The notes under the pieces are model-generated. The model did no database searches. It had not been told where the DNA came from and saw nothing but the letters and a program-made list of their open reading frames with translations. A program made the translations under genes and the position numbers. Positions 1-8,854 of a DNA stretch of 57,157 nt are shown piece after piece. This stretch comes from Planctomycetota bacterium (GTDB lineage Bacteria > Planctomycetota > Planctomycetia > Planctomycetales > Planctomycetaceae), in NCBI GenBank assembly GCA_003670925.1, contig QWQG01000152.1:1-57157 (forward strand), in the 5' to 3' direction. Position 1 is the stretch's first letter. Every line of letters begins with the position of its first letter.

Positions 1-4
1 ACAC

Positions 5-1474
5 ATGGCTCATTCATCCACACCAGTGCAATCGACGCAGAAACGCCGATCGCCAAAGAATCCGCCTGCACCACCGCAGGCCACATCCGAGCCTCAAATC
101 AGTTCGGCAGACCCCAAGGCTGCTCCAGGACGCTTTGTCGGGCTGGATGTTCACAAGAAGCAGATCACATACTGCATTCTGGATCGTGACGGTGCGACAA
201 TTCGCGAAGGCGAAATCGTGCTGACGCGCGAACGTCTGGCGGACTTCGCCAGCAGGGTTCTGCAGCCTGGAGATCACGTCGCGCTGGAATCCACCACGAA
301 CTGCTGGGCAGTCGTGGATGTTCTGCAGCAGCATGGGTTGCACGTCGTGGTCTCGAATCCGATGGCCACGAAGGCAATCGCGCAGTCAAAGATCAAGACG
401 GACAAAGTTGATGCGAAAGTGCTCGCTCAGTTACTGCGCTGTGACTTCCTGCCAACGGTGTGGCAACCGGACACAGCCACTCGAATGCGCCGCCAGTTGT
501 CCGGTCGTCGCGCGTCGCTGGTCGGCCAGCGGACTCAATTGCAGAACCGTATTCACAGCGTGCTGGCAATGCGATTGATCATTCCTCCTGCCGGCCTTGC
601 CTTATTCGGCACGCATGGTTTGGCATGGCTGAAGACACTGTCGAAAGACTCGATCGACGCAGATGGCTTGATGATGATCGAAAGTGATCTTCGGCTGCTG
701 GAGCCAGTGCAGATGGAGATAGACAAGTTCGATCAGCGACTGGCTGATTTGGCATGGGAAGACGAACGTGTGAAACTGCTGATGACGATCCCCGGTGTGA
801 GCATTGTCGTGGGCCAGGCTGTGGTGGCTGCCTTTGGAGACATCACACGCTTCAAGTCAGGCGATGCGGCCGCAAGTTATCTTGGGCTGACACCATCGAC
901 GCGACAGTCTGCCACATCCGTGTACCATGGTCCCATCACCAAACACGGCAACTCGACGGCTCGCTACATGCTGATCCAGGCCGCCCAACAGTACTCGCGT
1001 CAGGCAGGACCGCTCGGCCATTTCTTTCAGCGAATCAAACGCCGCAAGTGCCACAACGTGGCGGTGGTGGCCACGGCGCGCAAGCTGGCTGTCATCGCGT
1101 GGAGGCTATTGAGCACGGGCGAACCGTATCGCTACGCACAGCCAGCCGCCACGGCCACGAAACTGGCCAATTTGCGAATCGCCGCCACCGGTGAGAAGCG
1201 TCGGGGAGGCAGCCCGCGCGGTGTGAAGGCCGCCGCCAAATTGCCGGGCGGCAGTAAGACCATCCGATCGCTGGATGACACGTATCAGAACGAAGGTCTG
1301 CCCACGCGGTCGCCCCTGCCCCCGGGAGAACTTCGCCATCTTGCAAACACCAACACGCTGCAGTTCGCTGAGAAACTCCGCGGCTCGCAGGTGATTCCCC
1401 GGAAACCCAAATCGCGCGGTCAAACGCACAAAAACACAGGTTGGCAGCCCGAAATTTCACAATCCGAAAAATAA
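5..1474 (+). CDS. IS110-family transposase
   Basis: A 489-residue DEDD transposase/recombinase of the IS110 family, which moves its element by a Holliday-junction-like mechanism guided by a structured non-coding RNA from the element ends. The N-terminal RuvC-like DEDD domain shows D48 (GLDVHKK), E95 (ALESTT) and D133/D136 (KTDKVDAK). The C-terminal Transposase_20 domain begins near residue 257 (LMTIPGVS) and holds the expected serine at S317 (KHGNSTARYM). A proline-rich N-terminal extension of about 40 residues and a basic C-terminal tail of about 100 residues lie outside the two domains. The start lies 5 bases from the window edge, so the left end of the element is outside and its limits cannot be set. 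The reading frame is intact and the element may be active. Confidence 0.93.
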   Translation: MAHSSTPVQSTQKRRSPKNPPAPPQATSEPQISSADPKAAPGRFVGLDVHKKQITYCILDRDGATIREGEIVLTRERLADFASRVLQPGDHVALESTTNCWAVVDVLQQHGLHVVVSNPMATKAIAQSKIKTDKVDAKVLAQLLRCDFLPTVWQPDTATRMRRQLSGRRASLVGQRTQLQNRIHSVLAMRLIIPPAGLALFGTHGLAWLKTLSKDSIDADGLMMIESDLRLLEPVQMEIDKFDQRLADLAWEDERVKLLMTIPGVSIVVGQAVVAAFGDITRFKSGDAAASYLGLTPSTRQSATSVYHGPITKHGNSTARYMLIQAAQQYSRQAGPLGHFFQRIKRRKCHNVAVVATARKLAVIAWRLLSTGEPYRYAQPAATATKLANLRIAATGEKRRGGSPRGVKAAAKLPGGSKTIRSLDDTYQNEGLPTRSPLPPGELRHLANTNTLQFAEKLRGSQVIPRKPKSRGQTHKNTGWQPEISQSEK

Positions 1475-1738
1475 TTTCCAGCCGACCTTTTACAGAGGTA
1501 GCCACTAAATTCCGAGAAGAACCGTACTGTGTTTTCATTGACCAAACTTCGCGCCCCCTCTTTGAACACAATGGCCACCCACCCCGCCTACCCGGCGCGG
1601 CAATAGCTTCTTAATTGAACGAGCGATTTTGAGAGAAGCCCCTGAGGCTGGACTGCCCTCTTGACACAACTGAAGGGTCGGACTACATCACGGATCAAAT
1701 GCACGATTTCCGCTGTTTTTCGCTCAAAAAGGCTTGTC

Positions 1739-3397
1739 ATGAAAACGTCCGCTATTCGCAATCTTCGCCAAAAGTTGGCTCGCGATGAATCGGTGTTTGG
1801 GCTGTGGGTCACACTCGAAGCCCCCAGCGTTACGGAGATGGCCGTCGCCCTAGGGCTTGACTGGGTGGTGATCGACGCCGAGCACGGACACCTCGACTGG
1901 AAAGAAATTGTCGAGCATATCCGTGCGACAGTGCGGAGTGACACGGTGGCGTTGGTGCGAATTGCGGAACTCAACAGTGGGCTGATTAAACGTGCGCTAG
2001 ACATTGGAGCCGATGGGATTGTGATTCCGTGGATGGAGACGGCTGAACAATTGAAGCAGGCGGTAGCATATGCGCGGTATCCGACGGAGGGATTGCGAGG
2101 CATCGGTGCCGAACGAGCAACGGGCTGGGGGCAGAGCATTGCCGAACACACCGCAGAAGCGAATGATCACGTCCTCGTTGTGCCGATTATTGAATCGGTT
2201 CAGGCCGTACGACATGTTCCGATGATGTGCCAAGTCGATGGCGTTGAGCTGATGTGGTTCGGGCCCGCTGACTTTTCTTCTACCGCCGGGTTTCGTGGCC
2301 AGTGGGAAGGCCCTGGCGTCGCAGAGCAGATTTTGAAGCTGAAAGACACAATTCGCAGTGCCGGCAAACATTGCGGTTTGTTAGCAACGAGTATTGAAAA
2401 CATCCATGAACGGCAAAGTCAGGGATTCCGGGGCATCGGCGTCGGCACGGACACGGGTTTATTGCTGCGTGCATTGAAAGCATCGCTTGCCTCTGTTGGA
2501 AAAGACAGGTCACTCCGCGCATCACTGACACCGGACGCTACCACAGCATCACCCCAAACACCGCTGACGCGACCACCAGAATCGATGCGGCCGGATCGTG
2601 ATGAAGTGATGACCTCTGTCGGTCACGGCGCAATGAAGGAGATCGCTCCGGGAATTCATTTTGAATGCCTTGTAGGCAGCCACAATCAGGCCAAACAACT
2701 GACCACGGGGTTGGTCACGTTCGCTCCGGGCGCGGTCTTGCCCTATCACCTGCATGCGTTTACTGAATCCGTGACGCTGCTGAGCGGGGCAATGACACTC
2801 GATATCGAAGGGCGAAGCTACTCCTTAAAAAAGCTTGACAACGCGGTGATTCGAGCAGGTCAGGCGCATGCGTCCCGAAACGTGTCAACAACGAAAAAAG
2901 CGGTCCTGCATATTGCGATGGCAGTTGATACGCCGAGTCGTACGCTGGTTGATAAATTCTTCTCGACAAAATCAATGCCGGATGATTCAACTGGAGTTCT
3001 CGGTGCTGAACGAATCAATCGTTTCGCGACTGCCAAACGCAGTGCAGCTGGGCCGAATACGGAATTCATTGACTGTTTCAACGCGGATCTGATGCCGGGA
3101 CTTGAAATGAGTGGGGGCTATGGCTTGTTTCATCCTGGCGGCCGACTGCCAGCGCATGTCCATGACTTCGATGAATCGATTTGTATTATCTCCGGTACGG
3201 CGATGTGCATTGTCGAAGGTCGCAGATACTCCATGAGCGACTGCGCGACGGCTTTGCAGCCCCGCGGGCGAGTGCACTATTTTATTAATGAATCAAAAGT
3301 AACGATGGAGATGTTGTGGGTCTACGCCGGCCCACGACCTGAGCGAATAATGGTGGATGAACGTTGCGGGACGATCGAGGGAAACCCATGGCGCTAA
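1739..3397 (+). CDS. HpcH/HpaI-family aldolase fused to two cupin domains
   Basis: Residues 1-255 are an HpcH/HpaI class II pyruvate aldolase. Family landmarks are visible: H49 (DAEHGH), R75 (LVRI), the GADGIVIPW segment, E152 (VPIIES) and D178 (GPADFS). After a linker rich in Thr, Pro and Ala (about 260-300) come two cupin barrels: the first with HLHAFTE at 337-343, the second with HVHDFDE at 473-479, each followed by the glycine-rich second cupin motif. The expected activity is reversible aldol cleavage of a 2-keto-3-deoxy acid to pyruvate plus an aldehyde. The cupins may bind a metal or a sugar-acid ligand. I chose the ATG at 1739 because it gives MKTSAIRNLRQKL, a typical family N-terminus; an upstream start at 1661 would add 26 unmatched residues. 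No operon partner is close. The three-domain architecture is unusual: aldolases of this family are normally about 250 residues and stand alone. Confidence 0.88.
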   Translation: MKTSAIRNLRQKLARDESVFGLWVTLEAPSVTEMAVALGLDWVVIDAEHGHLDWKEIVEHIRATVRSDTVALVRIAELNSGLIKRALDIGADGIVIPWMETAEQLKQAVAYARYPTEGLRGIGAERATGWGQSIAEHTAEANDHVLVVPIIESVQAVRHVPMMCQVDGVELMWFGPADFSSTAGFRGQWEGPGVAEQILKLKDTIRSAGKHCGLLATSIENIHERQSQGFRGIGVGTDTGLLLRALKASLASVGKDRSLRASLTPDATTASPQTPLTRPPESMRPDRDEVMTSVGHGAMKEIAPGIHFECLVGSHNQAKQLTTGLVTFAPGAVLPYHLHAFTESVTLLSGAMTLDIEGRSYSLKKLDNAVIRAGQAHASRNVSTTKKAVLHIAMAVDTPSRTLVDKFFSTKSMPDDSTGVLGAERINRFATAKRSAAGPNTEFIDCFNADLMPGLEMSGGYGLFHPGGRLPAHVHDFDESICIISGTAMCIVEGRRYSMSDCATALQPRGRVHYFINESKVTMEMLWVYAGPRPERIMVDERCGTIEGNPWR

Positions 3398-3698
3398 GTA
3401 AATGTCACCGCATCGACGCATGATGCCGTTTCTATTTCACCGCGATTGACGTGGCGTAAATTGGTTCCGGCACTCCCGGAAAAACGGAGAAAGTAAATCG
3501 AGGAAATATTGCGGCACGCTTTTCACCCACGGACTAGGATTTGTCGCGGGAAGGAGATTGTCGCTTTTAATCTCCTCGCGGCACAGTAAGATCTGGGGGC
3601 GGCATGATGTGGCAAGATGCCGTCCTCGGAAGGATGGGTCTCCAGCGAGATAATTGGTGCAGTCGCGGCAGAAACGCGGTTCAGAAGCGAGGTGCGCG
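3398..3698. other. gene-free spacer
   Basis: About 300 bases between the aldolase-cupin gene and the secreted hydrolase. Open frames here are short and resemble nothing I recognise. I see no convincing terminator or promoter. Confidence 0.4.
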
Positions 3699-4715
3699 AT
3701 GACTTGTTCCCTTCGATTGACCATCGGTCTGTTTGCGGTGTTGACGCAGGGGGTTTCAGGAATTGGAGACGACAATGTTCCGGTCTCGATTCCGGCGGTA
3801 GGTGAAACACTTCAAGCGGCTGATACCTTGGAACGCGATGTAGATGTCGCGACTGACGCCCAAGATTGCTTGGTGGGACTTCGTTGGACGCCGGCAGATT
3901 TCACAATTCGCTGTGAAGCCGCGGAGAAAGATCGCGGCGATCTGTTGCTTCGCTTCGACTCGCCAATCGATACTGGGAATAAGGTCAACGACAACGTGTC
4001 GATGGAGTGGTATGTTGCTCGTAACAAACAGCGGCAACCCGTTGCTGCACGAGCCGTTGTGATCGTTCACGAATCCGGGCGGGGGATGACCGTCGGACGA
4101 ATTTTTGCGAAGGGGCTGAATGCTCAAGGACTGCATACGTTCCTGATTCACCTGCCGGGTTATGGAAATCGGCGATCGGAAACGTCCGGAAAAGTGGAGT
4201 TCATTCTTTCCGGGATGAAACAGGCCATCGCTGATGTGCGCCGCGCGAAGGATGTGGTTGTGAGTTTACCGTTCGTGGAACACGATGTGGTGGGGGTCCA
4301 GGGAACCAGTCTGGGAGGTTTTGTCACGTCGACTGTCGCTGGCCTCGATCGCGGCTATGGTCGGGTGTTTGTCCTCCTTGCGGGCGGCAATCTGGCTGAC
4401 GTTGTGCAGAGCGGGAACAAGGACGCGGCCAAAATTCGGTCTCAACTGGAAGCGATCGGCATCACAGGGGAGCAGATTCGAGAACTGTCGCGTCCCATAG
4501 AGCCGTTGCGTCTGGCTCACCGCATTGACGCCGATAATCTGTGGTTGTACAGCGGCAAGTATGATGACGTTGTCCCCCCCGCCTCTTCGTTTGCGCTGGC
4601 AGAAGCGGCAAAGTTGCCGGATGGTCATCATGTGGAACTGTTCGCCGACCATTATTCGGGCGTCGTCTACTTGCCTCTGATTATTCAGGAAATTCGCCGA
4701 AAAATGGATGATTAG
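3699..4715 (+). CDS. secreted alpha/beta hydrolase
   Basis: A 338-residue alpha/beta-hydrolase-fold protein. The N-terminus (MTCSLRLTIGLFAVLTQGVSG) reads as a signal peptide, which is why the ATG at 3699 is preferred over a longer frame from 3654. The nucleophile elbow is GVQGTSLGG with S204. The acid is D289 or D290 in YSGKYDD, and the likely histidine is H318 in ELFADHYSG. Residues 120-155 (VVIVHESGRG, then LIHLPGYG) form the early strands and oxyanion region. The fold covers esterases, lipases and peptidases, so the substrate is not predictable. It stands alone between long spacers. A function in the periplasm or outside the cell is inferred from the signal peptide only. Confidence 0.8.
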   Translation: MTCSLRLTIGLFAVLTQGVSGIGDDNVPVSIPAVGETLQAADTLERDVDVATDAQDCLVGLRWTPADFTIRCEAAEKDRGDLLLRFDSPIDTGNKVNDNVSMEWYVARNKQRQPVAARAVVIVHESGRGMTVGRIFAKGLNAQGLHTFLIHLPGYGNRRSETSGKVEFILSGMKQAIADVRRAKDVVVSLPFVEHDVVGVQGTSLGGFVTSTVAGLDRGYGRVFVLLAGGNLADVVQSGNKDAAKIRSQLEAIGITGEQIRELSRPIEPLRLAHRIDADNLWLYSGKYDDVVPPASSFALAEAAKLPDGHHVELFADHYSGVVYLPLIIQEIRRKMDD

Positions 4716-5014
4716 CCGAAACTTGATCTGCCACTTGAATGACATTCGGTTTGTCCCGCAGTCTTTGCCAGATTCCCCAGATTTGCCCGTCGAGCACATT
4801 CGTTGTGCCGCTCGCGAAATCTTGCGATCGGCGTTCGATTCCGAACGATTTTGTGCCGAGCTCGATTCATGATGTAGAGTTGAGCGAGACACTGCGGTTC
4901 CGTCCGCGGCAGCAATTCAAGGCCCTGCTAAATTCAACGCCGTGTGGGTTTTGGGTTGTTCAGGCACGGTCGAGATGATTCCCTAGGCTCTGCAGGCAGT
5001 CCGGAGTATTCACG

Positions 5015-5266
5015 ATGCGAGAATTGTTTAAGAAACTCATTCAGGATGAGAGCGGAGTTATCGTATCTACAGAAATTGTCCTCGTCGGCACGATTTTGGT
5101 GCTCGGTTGTATGACTGGTCTTTCGAGTTTGTCGTACGCCGTGAACCAAGAACTCAACGACGTGGCGCAAGCGTGTTACCATTCGCAAAATGGCAACTCG
5201 AATCAGGATGACGATCAGATCCAACACAGCGAAATCGAATCCGAATTAGTTGGCCAAAGCAGGTAA
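5015..5266 (+). CDS. Flp/TadE-like pilin subunit candidate
   Basis: A small protein of 83 residues. It begins with a short basic segment (MRELFKKLIQ), then DESG followed by a hydrophobic stretch (IVLVGTILVLGCM) and a polar, acidic tail rich in Gln, Asn and Asp. This is the layout of Flp-type IVb prepilins: a basic leader, processing after a Gly, a Glu a few residues into the mature chain (here E20, position +6 rather than the usual +5), and one transmembrane helix. A GGAG at 5003-5006 lies 8 bases before the ATG, supporting the start. No tad/flp secretion genes lie nearby, so it would depend on machinery elsewhere. It could instead be a simple single-span membrane protein. Confidence 0.6.
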   Translation: MRELFKKLIQDESGVIVSTEIVLVGTILVLGCMTGLSSLSYAVNQELNDVAQACYHSQNGNSNQDDDQIQHSEIESELVGQSR

Positions 5267-5702
5267 TGGAGAGTCAGTTTTAAAATCATATCTGCATCGT
5301 TGGGCAGCCCGTCCGGCACATGTAGATCAATCGAGCAGAGCGGAACTTCTCCGCCATCGTTCGCAAACACCCTCGTCGGAGTCACGCCCGCCGAGGGTGT
5401 TTGCATTTATTGCAAAGCGATATCTCAGTGGTCGCCCTCACCATTCCATCGCGATAAATCTGTTTGGTTGAGCCTGCGATATGCACGACTCTCCTCTCCG
5501 TCGCTGAGACAGCGGGTATGATCACGCCGCTGCGGGACTGTCGATCGTGAAACATGGCGATAAGCCACCGAACTTCAATGATCCATGGCGTGCCGCAACT
5601 CAATTCAGTTCCACGGGCGCAGATTTTCTGCTCGTGTTGATCTATAACCACCCAAGATTGAGCGATCGATCAACGTTTGTCACTAAGTTTTGGAAGTCGC
5701 AA
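5267..5702. other. spacer with a strong hairpin
   Basis: About 435 bases between the pilin-like gene and the first DUF1501 gene. It contains the long hairpin at 5363-5404. The reading frame of the DUF1501 gene stays open back to 5547, but that upstream part has no recognisable content. Confidence 0.4.
5363..5404 (+). terminator. 13-bp perfect hairpin downstream of the pilin-like gene
   Basis: The arms GCAAACACCCTCG (5363-5375) and CGAGGGTGTTTGC (5392-5404) are perfectly complementary around a 16-base loop. On the plus strand the stem is followed by ATTTATTG, which is T-rich but not a T-run. It lies 97 bases after the pilin-like stop, so an intrinsic or bidirectional terminator is the simplest reading. 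An RNA element is possible. Confidence 0.5.
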
Positions 5703-7136
5703 ATGAACACGAGCCATGCAAGCGGGGTGCCGCATTTCGATGCGATCAAGATACCTAATGGCGGGCGGCACATGCGAAGGCATCAGGCGTCTGGGATTGG
5801 GAGATTTTTCGGACCGGACCCTGATCCGTTGATCAGAATTGGTCGACGTCGGTGGATGCTGGAAGCCAGTCTGGCTGGCTTCGCGGGTTTGTCATTGCCA
5901 GCTTTGCTGCAATCGCGCGCTGAATGCGGACAAAAGCAAACTCGAACACGGGCGACGTCTGTGATCCAAATCTGGCTGTCTGGTGGTCCAAGTCAGCTCG
6001 ACATGTGGGACATGAAACCGGATATGCCTGCGGAGATTCGCGGACCGTTTAAGCCGATTTCGACAAGCGTCCCGGGAATTCAAATTTGTGAACATCTGCC
6101 GTTGCAGGCAGCCATGCTGGACAAGTTTGCCATTATTCGATCGATGGACGCCACGGCCAGTAACCACACACCAATCACGTTCCAAGCTGCCAATCCCAAA
6201 GCTCAGCGGACAGACATTGGACGGCAGGGTGGAGGTTACCCGTCGATGGGTTCAGTGGCGGCGAAAGTTCGCGGAGCCAACCATCCCGGGATGCCCCCAT
6301 TTGTGGCTCTCGCAAACAGCATGGTGGCGGACATTTATGGTGCTGGTGATCTTGGACAGCAATTTGCACCGCTAGACGGGATGCGCGTTGACGGAAAGTT
6401 TTCGCTACCAAGCGGAGTCGAAGTGCCGCGTCTGCAGGACCGCGATCAACTGCGACGTGAACTAGATCTATTTCGGCGACGCGTCGATTCAGCGGTGAGT
6501 TTTCAACAACAGGATCGTTACACCCAAGAAGCATTTAATTTAGTTCTAGGAGGTGCGGCACAGAGGGCATTTGATCTCAGTGGCGAACCGGACGGAGTGC
6601 GTGACCGTTATGGTCGAGATTCATTTGGCGATAAAGCGTTACTGGCCCGCCGCCTTGTAGATGCTGGTGTCACGTTCGTCACAATGAGCGACGCATGGGG
6701 ACACTGGGATCATCACGGCGACGAAGTTCAGTGGGGTGGAATTGTTAAGGGGTTGACTCCTATGTTGCCCGTTTTGGATCGCGGTCTCACGGCATTGATC
6801 GACGATTTGGAGCAACGGGGCTTACTTGAGACGACGCTCGTAATCGTGATTGGTGAATTTGGTCGAAGCCCGGTGATGACTAAAACGGCTGGCCGCGACC
6901 ATTGGCCGGGTGTGATGTCGTTTCTGATGACTGGTGGAGGAATCAAAGGCGGTCAGGTGATTGGGGCGACCGATCGTCGAGGTGGCTCGATCCAAGAACG
7001 GCCGCTGAGTCCGGGCGATCTGGCGGCAACCGTATTCTCACATCTCGGCATCGACCCCGCTTCAAACTGGACCAATCCTGCAGGACGTCCTGTACCACTG
7101 GTTGAAAGCGGTCGTCCAATTGCAGAACTAGTTTGA
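5703..7136 (+). CDS. DUF1501 domain protein with Tat-like signal
   Basis: A protein of about 477 residues of the DUF1501 family, which is greatly expanded in planctomycetes and related to the alkaline phosphatase/sulfatase fold. The Tat-like segment GRRRWMLEASLAGFAG is followed by family landmarks: IWLSGGPSQLDMWDMKP, PGIQICEHLP, DAWGHWDHHGD, VIGEFGRSP and GRDHWPG. The His/Asp residues in the last motifs suggest metal binding. The start is uncertain. I prefer the ATG at 5703, which has GGAAG at 5692-5696; an ATG at 5772 would shorten the pre-Tat region and a start at 5547 is also open. A second DUF1501 gene follows 106 bases downstream on the same strand. These genes often sit beside DUF1549/DUF1553 cytochrome genes; here none is adjacent. 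The biochemical role is not established. Confidence 0.87.
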   Translation: MNTSHASGVPHFDAIKIPNGGRHMRRHQASGIGRFFGPDPDPLIRIGRRRWMLEASLAGFAGLSLPALLQSRAECGQKQTRTRATSVIQIWLSGGPSQLDMWDMKPDMPAEIRGPFKPISTSVPGIQICEHLPLQAAMLDKFAIIRSMDATASNHTPITFQAANPKAQRTDIGRQGGGYPSMGSVAAKVRGANHPGMPPFVALANSMVADIYGAGDLGQQFAPLDGMRVDGKFSLPSGVEVPRLQDRDQLRRELDLFRRRVDSAVSFQQQDRYTQEAFNLVLGGAAQRAFDLSGEPDGVRDRYGRDSFGDKALLARRLVDAGVTFVTMSDAWGHWDHHGDEVQWGGIVKGLTPMLPVLDRGLTALIDDLEQRGLLETTLVIVIGEFGRSPVMTKTAGRDHWPGVMSFLMTGGGIKGGQVIGATDRRGGSIQERPLSPGDLAATVFSHLGIDPASNWTNPAGRPVPLVESGRPIAELV

Positions 7137-7242
7137 TGATGTCAACACGGAGATTGTGAATTTCATGCCATAAAATGACTTAAGTTAGATGATACAGGCG
7201 TGGCACGATTTGCTCACAAACTGGCGGTAGGGAGCTAGCGGC

Positions 7243-8664
7243 ATGGTCAGTTCTTTTGCAAACACCGAACGACAGCGTCGTGTTTTTTCGCGGCGGTGCG
7301 GATTGCAGGTAGGCGCATTGCATGCTGTGGGATTGACGTCGACTCATCTCGCGAAGTTGCGAGCGGGCATGGTGAATGAGCCAAGAGCCGCAAAGCGAAG
7401 GCAAACTTCGTGCGTATTTTTGTTTCTATTTGGCGGGCCAAGTCAGATAGATCTTTGGGACATGAAGCCTAACGCCTCGGCGGAAATTCGCGGTGAATTT
7501 CAACCTATCGCGACAAACGTACCGGGCATTCAGATCTGTGAGCACCTACCTAAGTTAGCTCAACAGATGGACAAGGTTTGCCTAATGCGTTCGATGCAAC
7601 ACAAGATGAACGTCCACGGACCAGCTTGCAGTGAAGTCTTTAGTGGTCGTCCTTATCATTCGGCTCCGATCACAGATGAGGCCACTCCAGAGGACTGGCC
7701 CGCACTGAGCGCCATGACGATGCGATATGGCAATTCACAAACCGGGTTGCCACCGTCTGTCGTGTTGCCGTGGTATCTGCAGTTTCCTGGTCAGGGTGTG
7801 CGGATTGCCGGTCAGACTGGGGGTCGCATGGGAGAACGTCACGATGCGATGCTGATTCAAGGCTCTGGCGATGCCGAGTTTCAGGTCGATGGACTCGCGT
7901 CGGATCAGACGGTCTCGCTGGCGCGGATTGAGAACCGGCGGCGATTGTCTGAACAACTGCAACTGGGTAATCCTCAACTTTCGTATTCCCAGAAATTGGT
8001 CAATGACATTGATCGCCATCGTGAGCGTGCGTTCTCATTGCTGCAACACAAGGCTGGCGAAATTCTGGACTTGCAGCGTGAAAAGCCTGCGCTCCGTGAT
8101 GCCTACGGGCGCACATCTGTTGGACAGAGTCTGCTCATGGCGCGGAGGCTGATAGAGGCTGGTGTTTCGCTCGTGACAGTCAACTGGGAAGATGAAACAA
8201 AGATTTCAGGCACGAATACGTGCTGGGATACGCACGAGGATAACTTCCACAAACTGAAGACGCTGCTGTGTCCGATGTTCGATCATGCCTTTCCCGCATT
8301 TCTGCAGGATCTGGATGATCGTGGCTTACTTGAAACAACACTGGTCGTAGCCATCGGGGAGTTTGGTCGAACTCCAAAACTTGGCCAATTTACGCAAAGC
8401 TCGAACACCAAAAAATCCGGTCGTGACCACTGGCCTCATGCCTTTACTGCATTGCTCGCTGGTGGTGGCGTACGTGGCGGACAGGTGTATGGTACCACAG
8501 ATCGACATGCGGGTTTTGTGACTGACAGCCCAGTCTCGCCAGCGGATTTGGCGGCCACTATCTTTCATCATCTGGGGGTGGATCACACTCAAGAATACGT
8601 TTCAAACAATCAAGCCCTACGACATCGGCTCAGCGACGGAACTCCCGTGAAGAATCTAGGGTAG
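7243..8664 (+). CDS. DUF1501 domain protein (second copy)
   Basis: A 473-residue DUF1501 protein parallel to its upstream neighbour. Shared landmarks are FLFGGPSQIDLWDMKP, PGIQICEHLP, the AIGEFGRTP motif and GRDHWPHAF. The N-terminus (RRVFSRRCGLQVGALHAVGL) is a degenerate Tat-type leader with RR pairs followed by a weakly hydrophobic run. GGGAG at 7230-7234 lies 8 bases before the ATG and supports the start. The two copies are clearly divergent outside the motifs, for example in the C-terminal third, where this one has an insertion (GQFTQSSNTKKSGRDHW). This argues for an old duplication or separate acquisition rather than a recent tandem duplication. They may be co-transcribed. Function unknown beyond the family. 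Confidence 0.88.
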   Translation: MVSSFANTERQRRVFSRRCGLQVGALHAVGLTSTHLAKLRAGMVNEPRAAKRRQTSCVFLFLFGGPSQIDLWDMKPNASAEIRGEFQPIATNVPGIQICEHLPKLAQQMDKVCLMRSMQHKMNVHGPACSEVFSGRPYHSAPITDEATPEDWPALSAMTMRYGNSQTGLPPSVVLPWYLQFPGQGVRIAGQTGGRMGERHDAMLIQGSGDAEFQVDGLASDQTVSLARIENRRRLSEQLQLGNPQLSYSQKLVNDIDRHRERAFSLLQHKAGEILDLQREKPALRDAYGRTSVGQSLLMARRLIEAGVSLVTVNWEDETKISGTNTCWDTHEDNFHKLKTLLCPMFDHAFPAFLQDLDDRGLLETTLVVAIGEFGRTPKLGQFTQSSNTKKSGRDHWPHAFTALLAGGGVRGGQVYGTTDRHAGFVTDSPVSPADLAATIFHHLGVDHTQEYVSNNQALRHRLSDGTPVKNLG

Positions 8665-8854
8665 GCTCGAACCTACCACGAATCTTGTCACCACCCCTAT
8701 TTTGCATGCATACCTGCTAGGTTTGCCTAAAATCTCAGTCGATGGAGAGACTGCGTTCCGTGGTTGGCTTAATTGGACTGGACATCCATCCCGATATCGG
8801 GACTACAATATTGAATTACGCTCACACTCCACTTCTGACTGCTGAGGTTCGGAC

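Noticed and set aside
1092-1571. A 159-codon minus-strand frame
   Set aside because: Shadow of the IS110 transposase C-terminus; no protein-like motifs.
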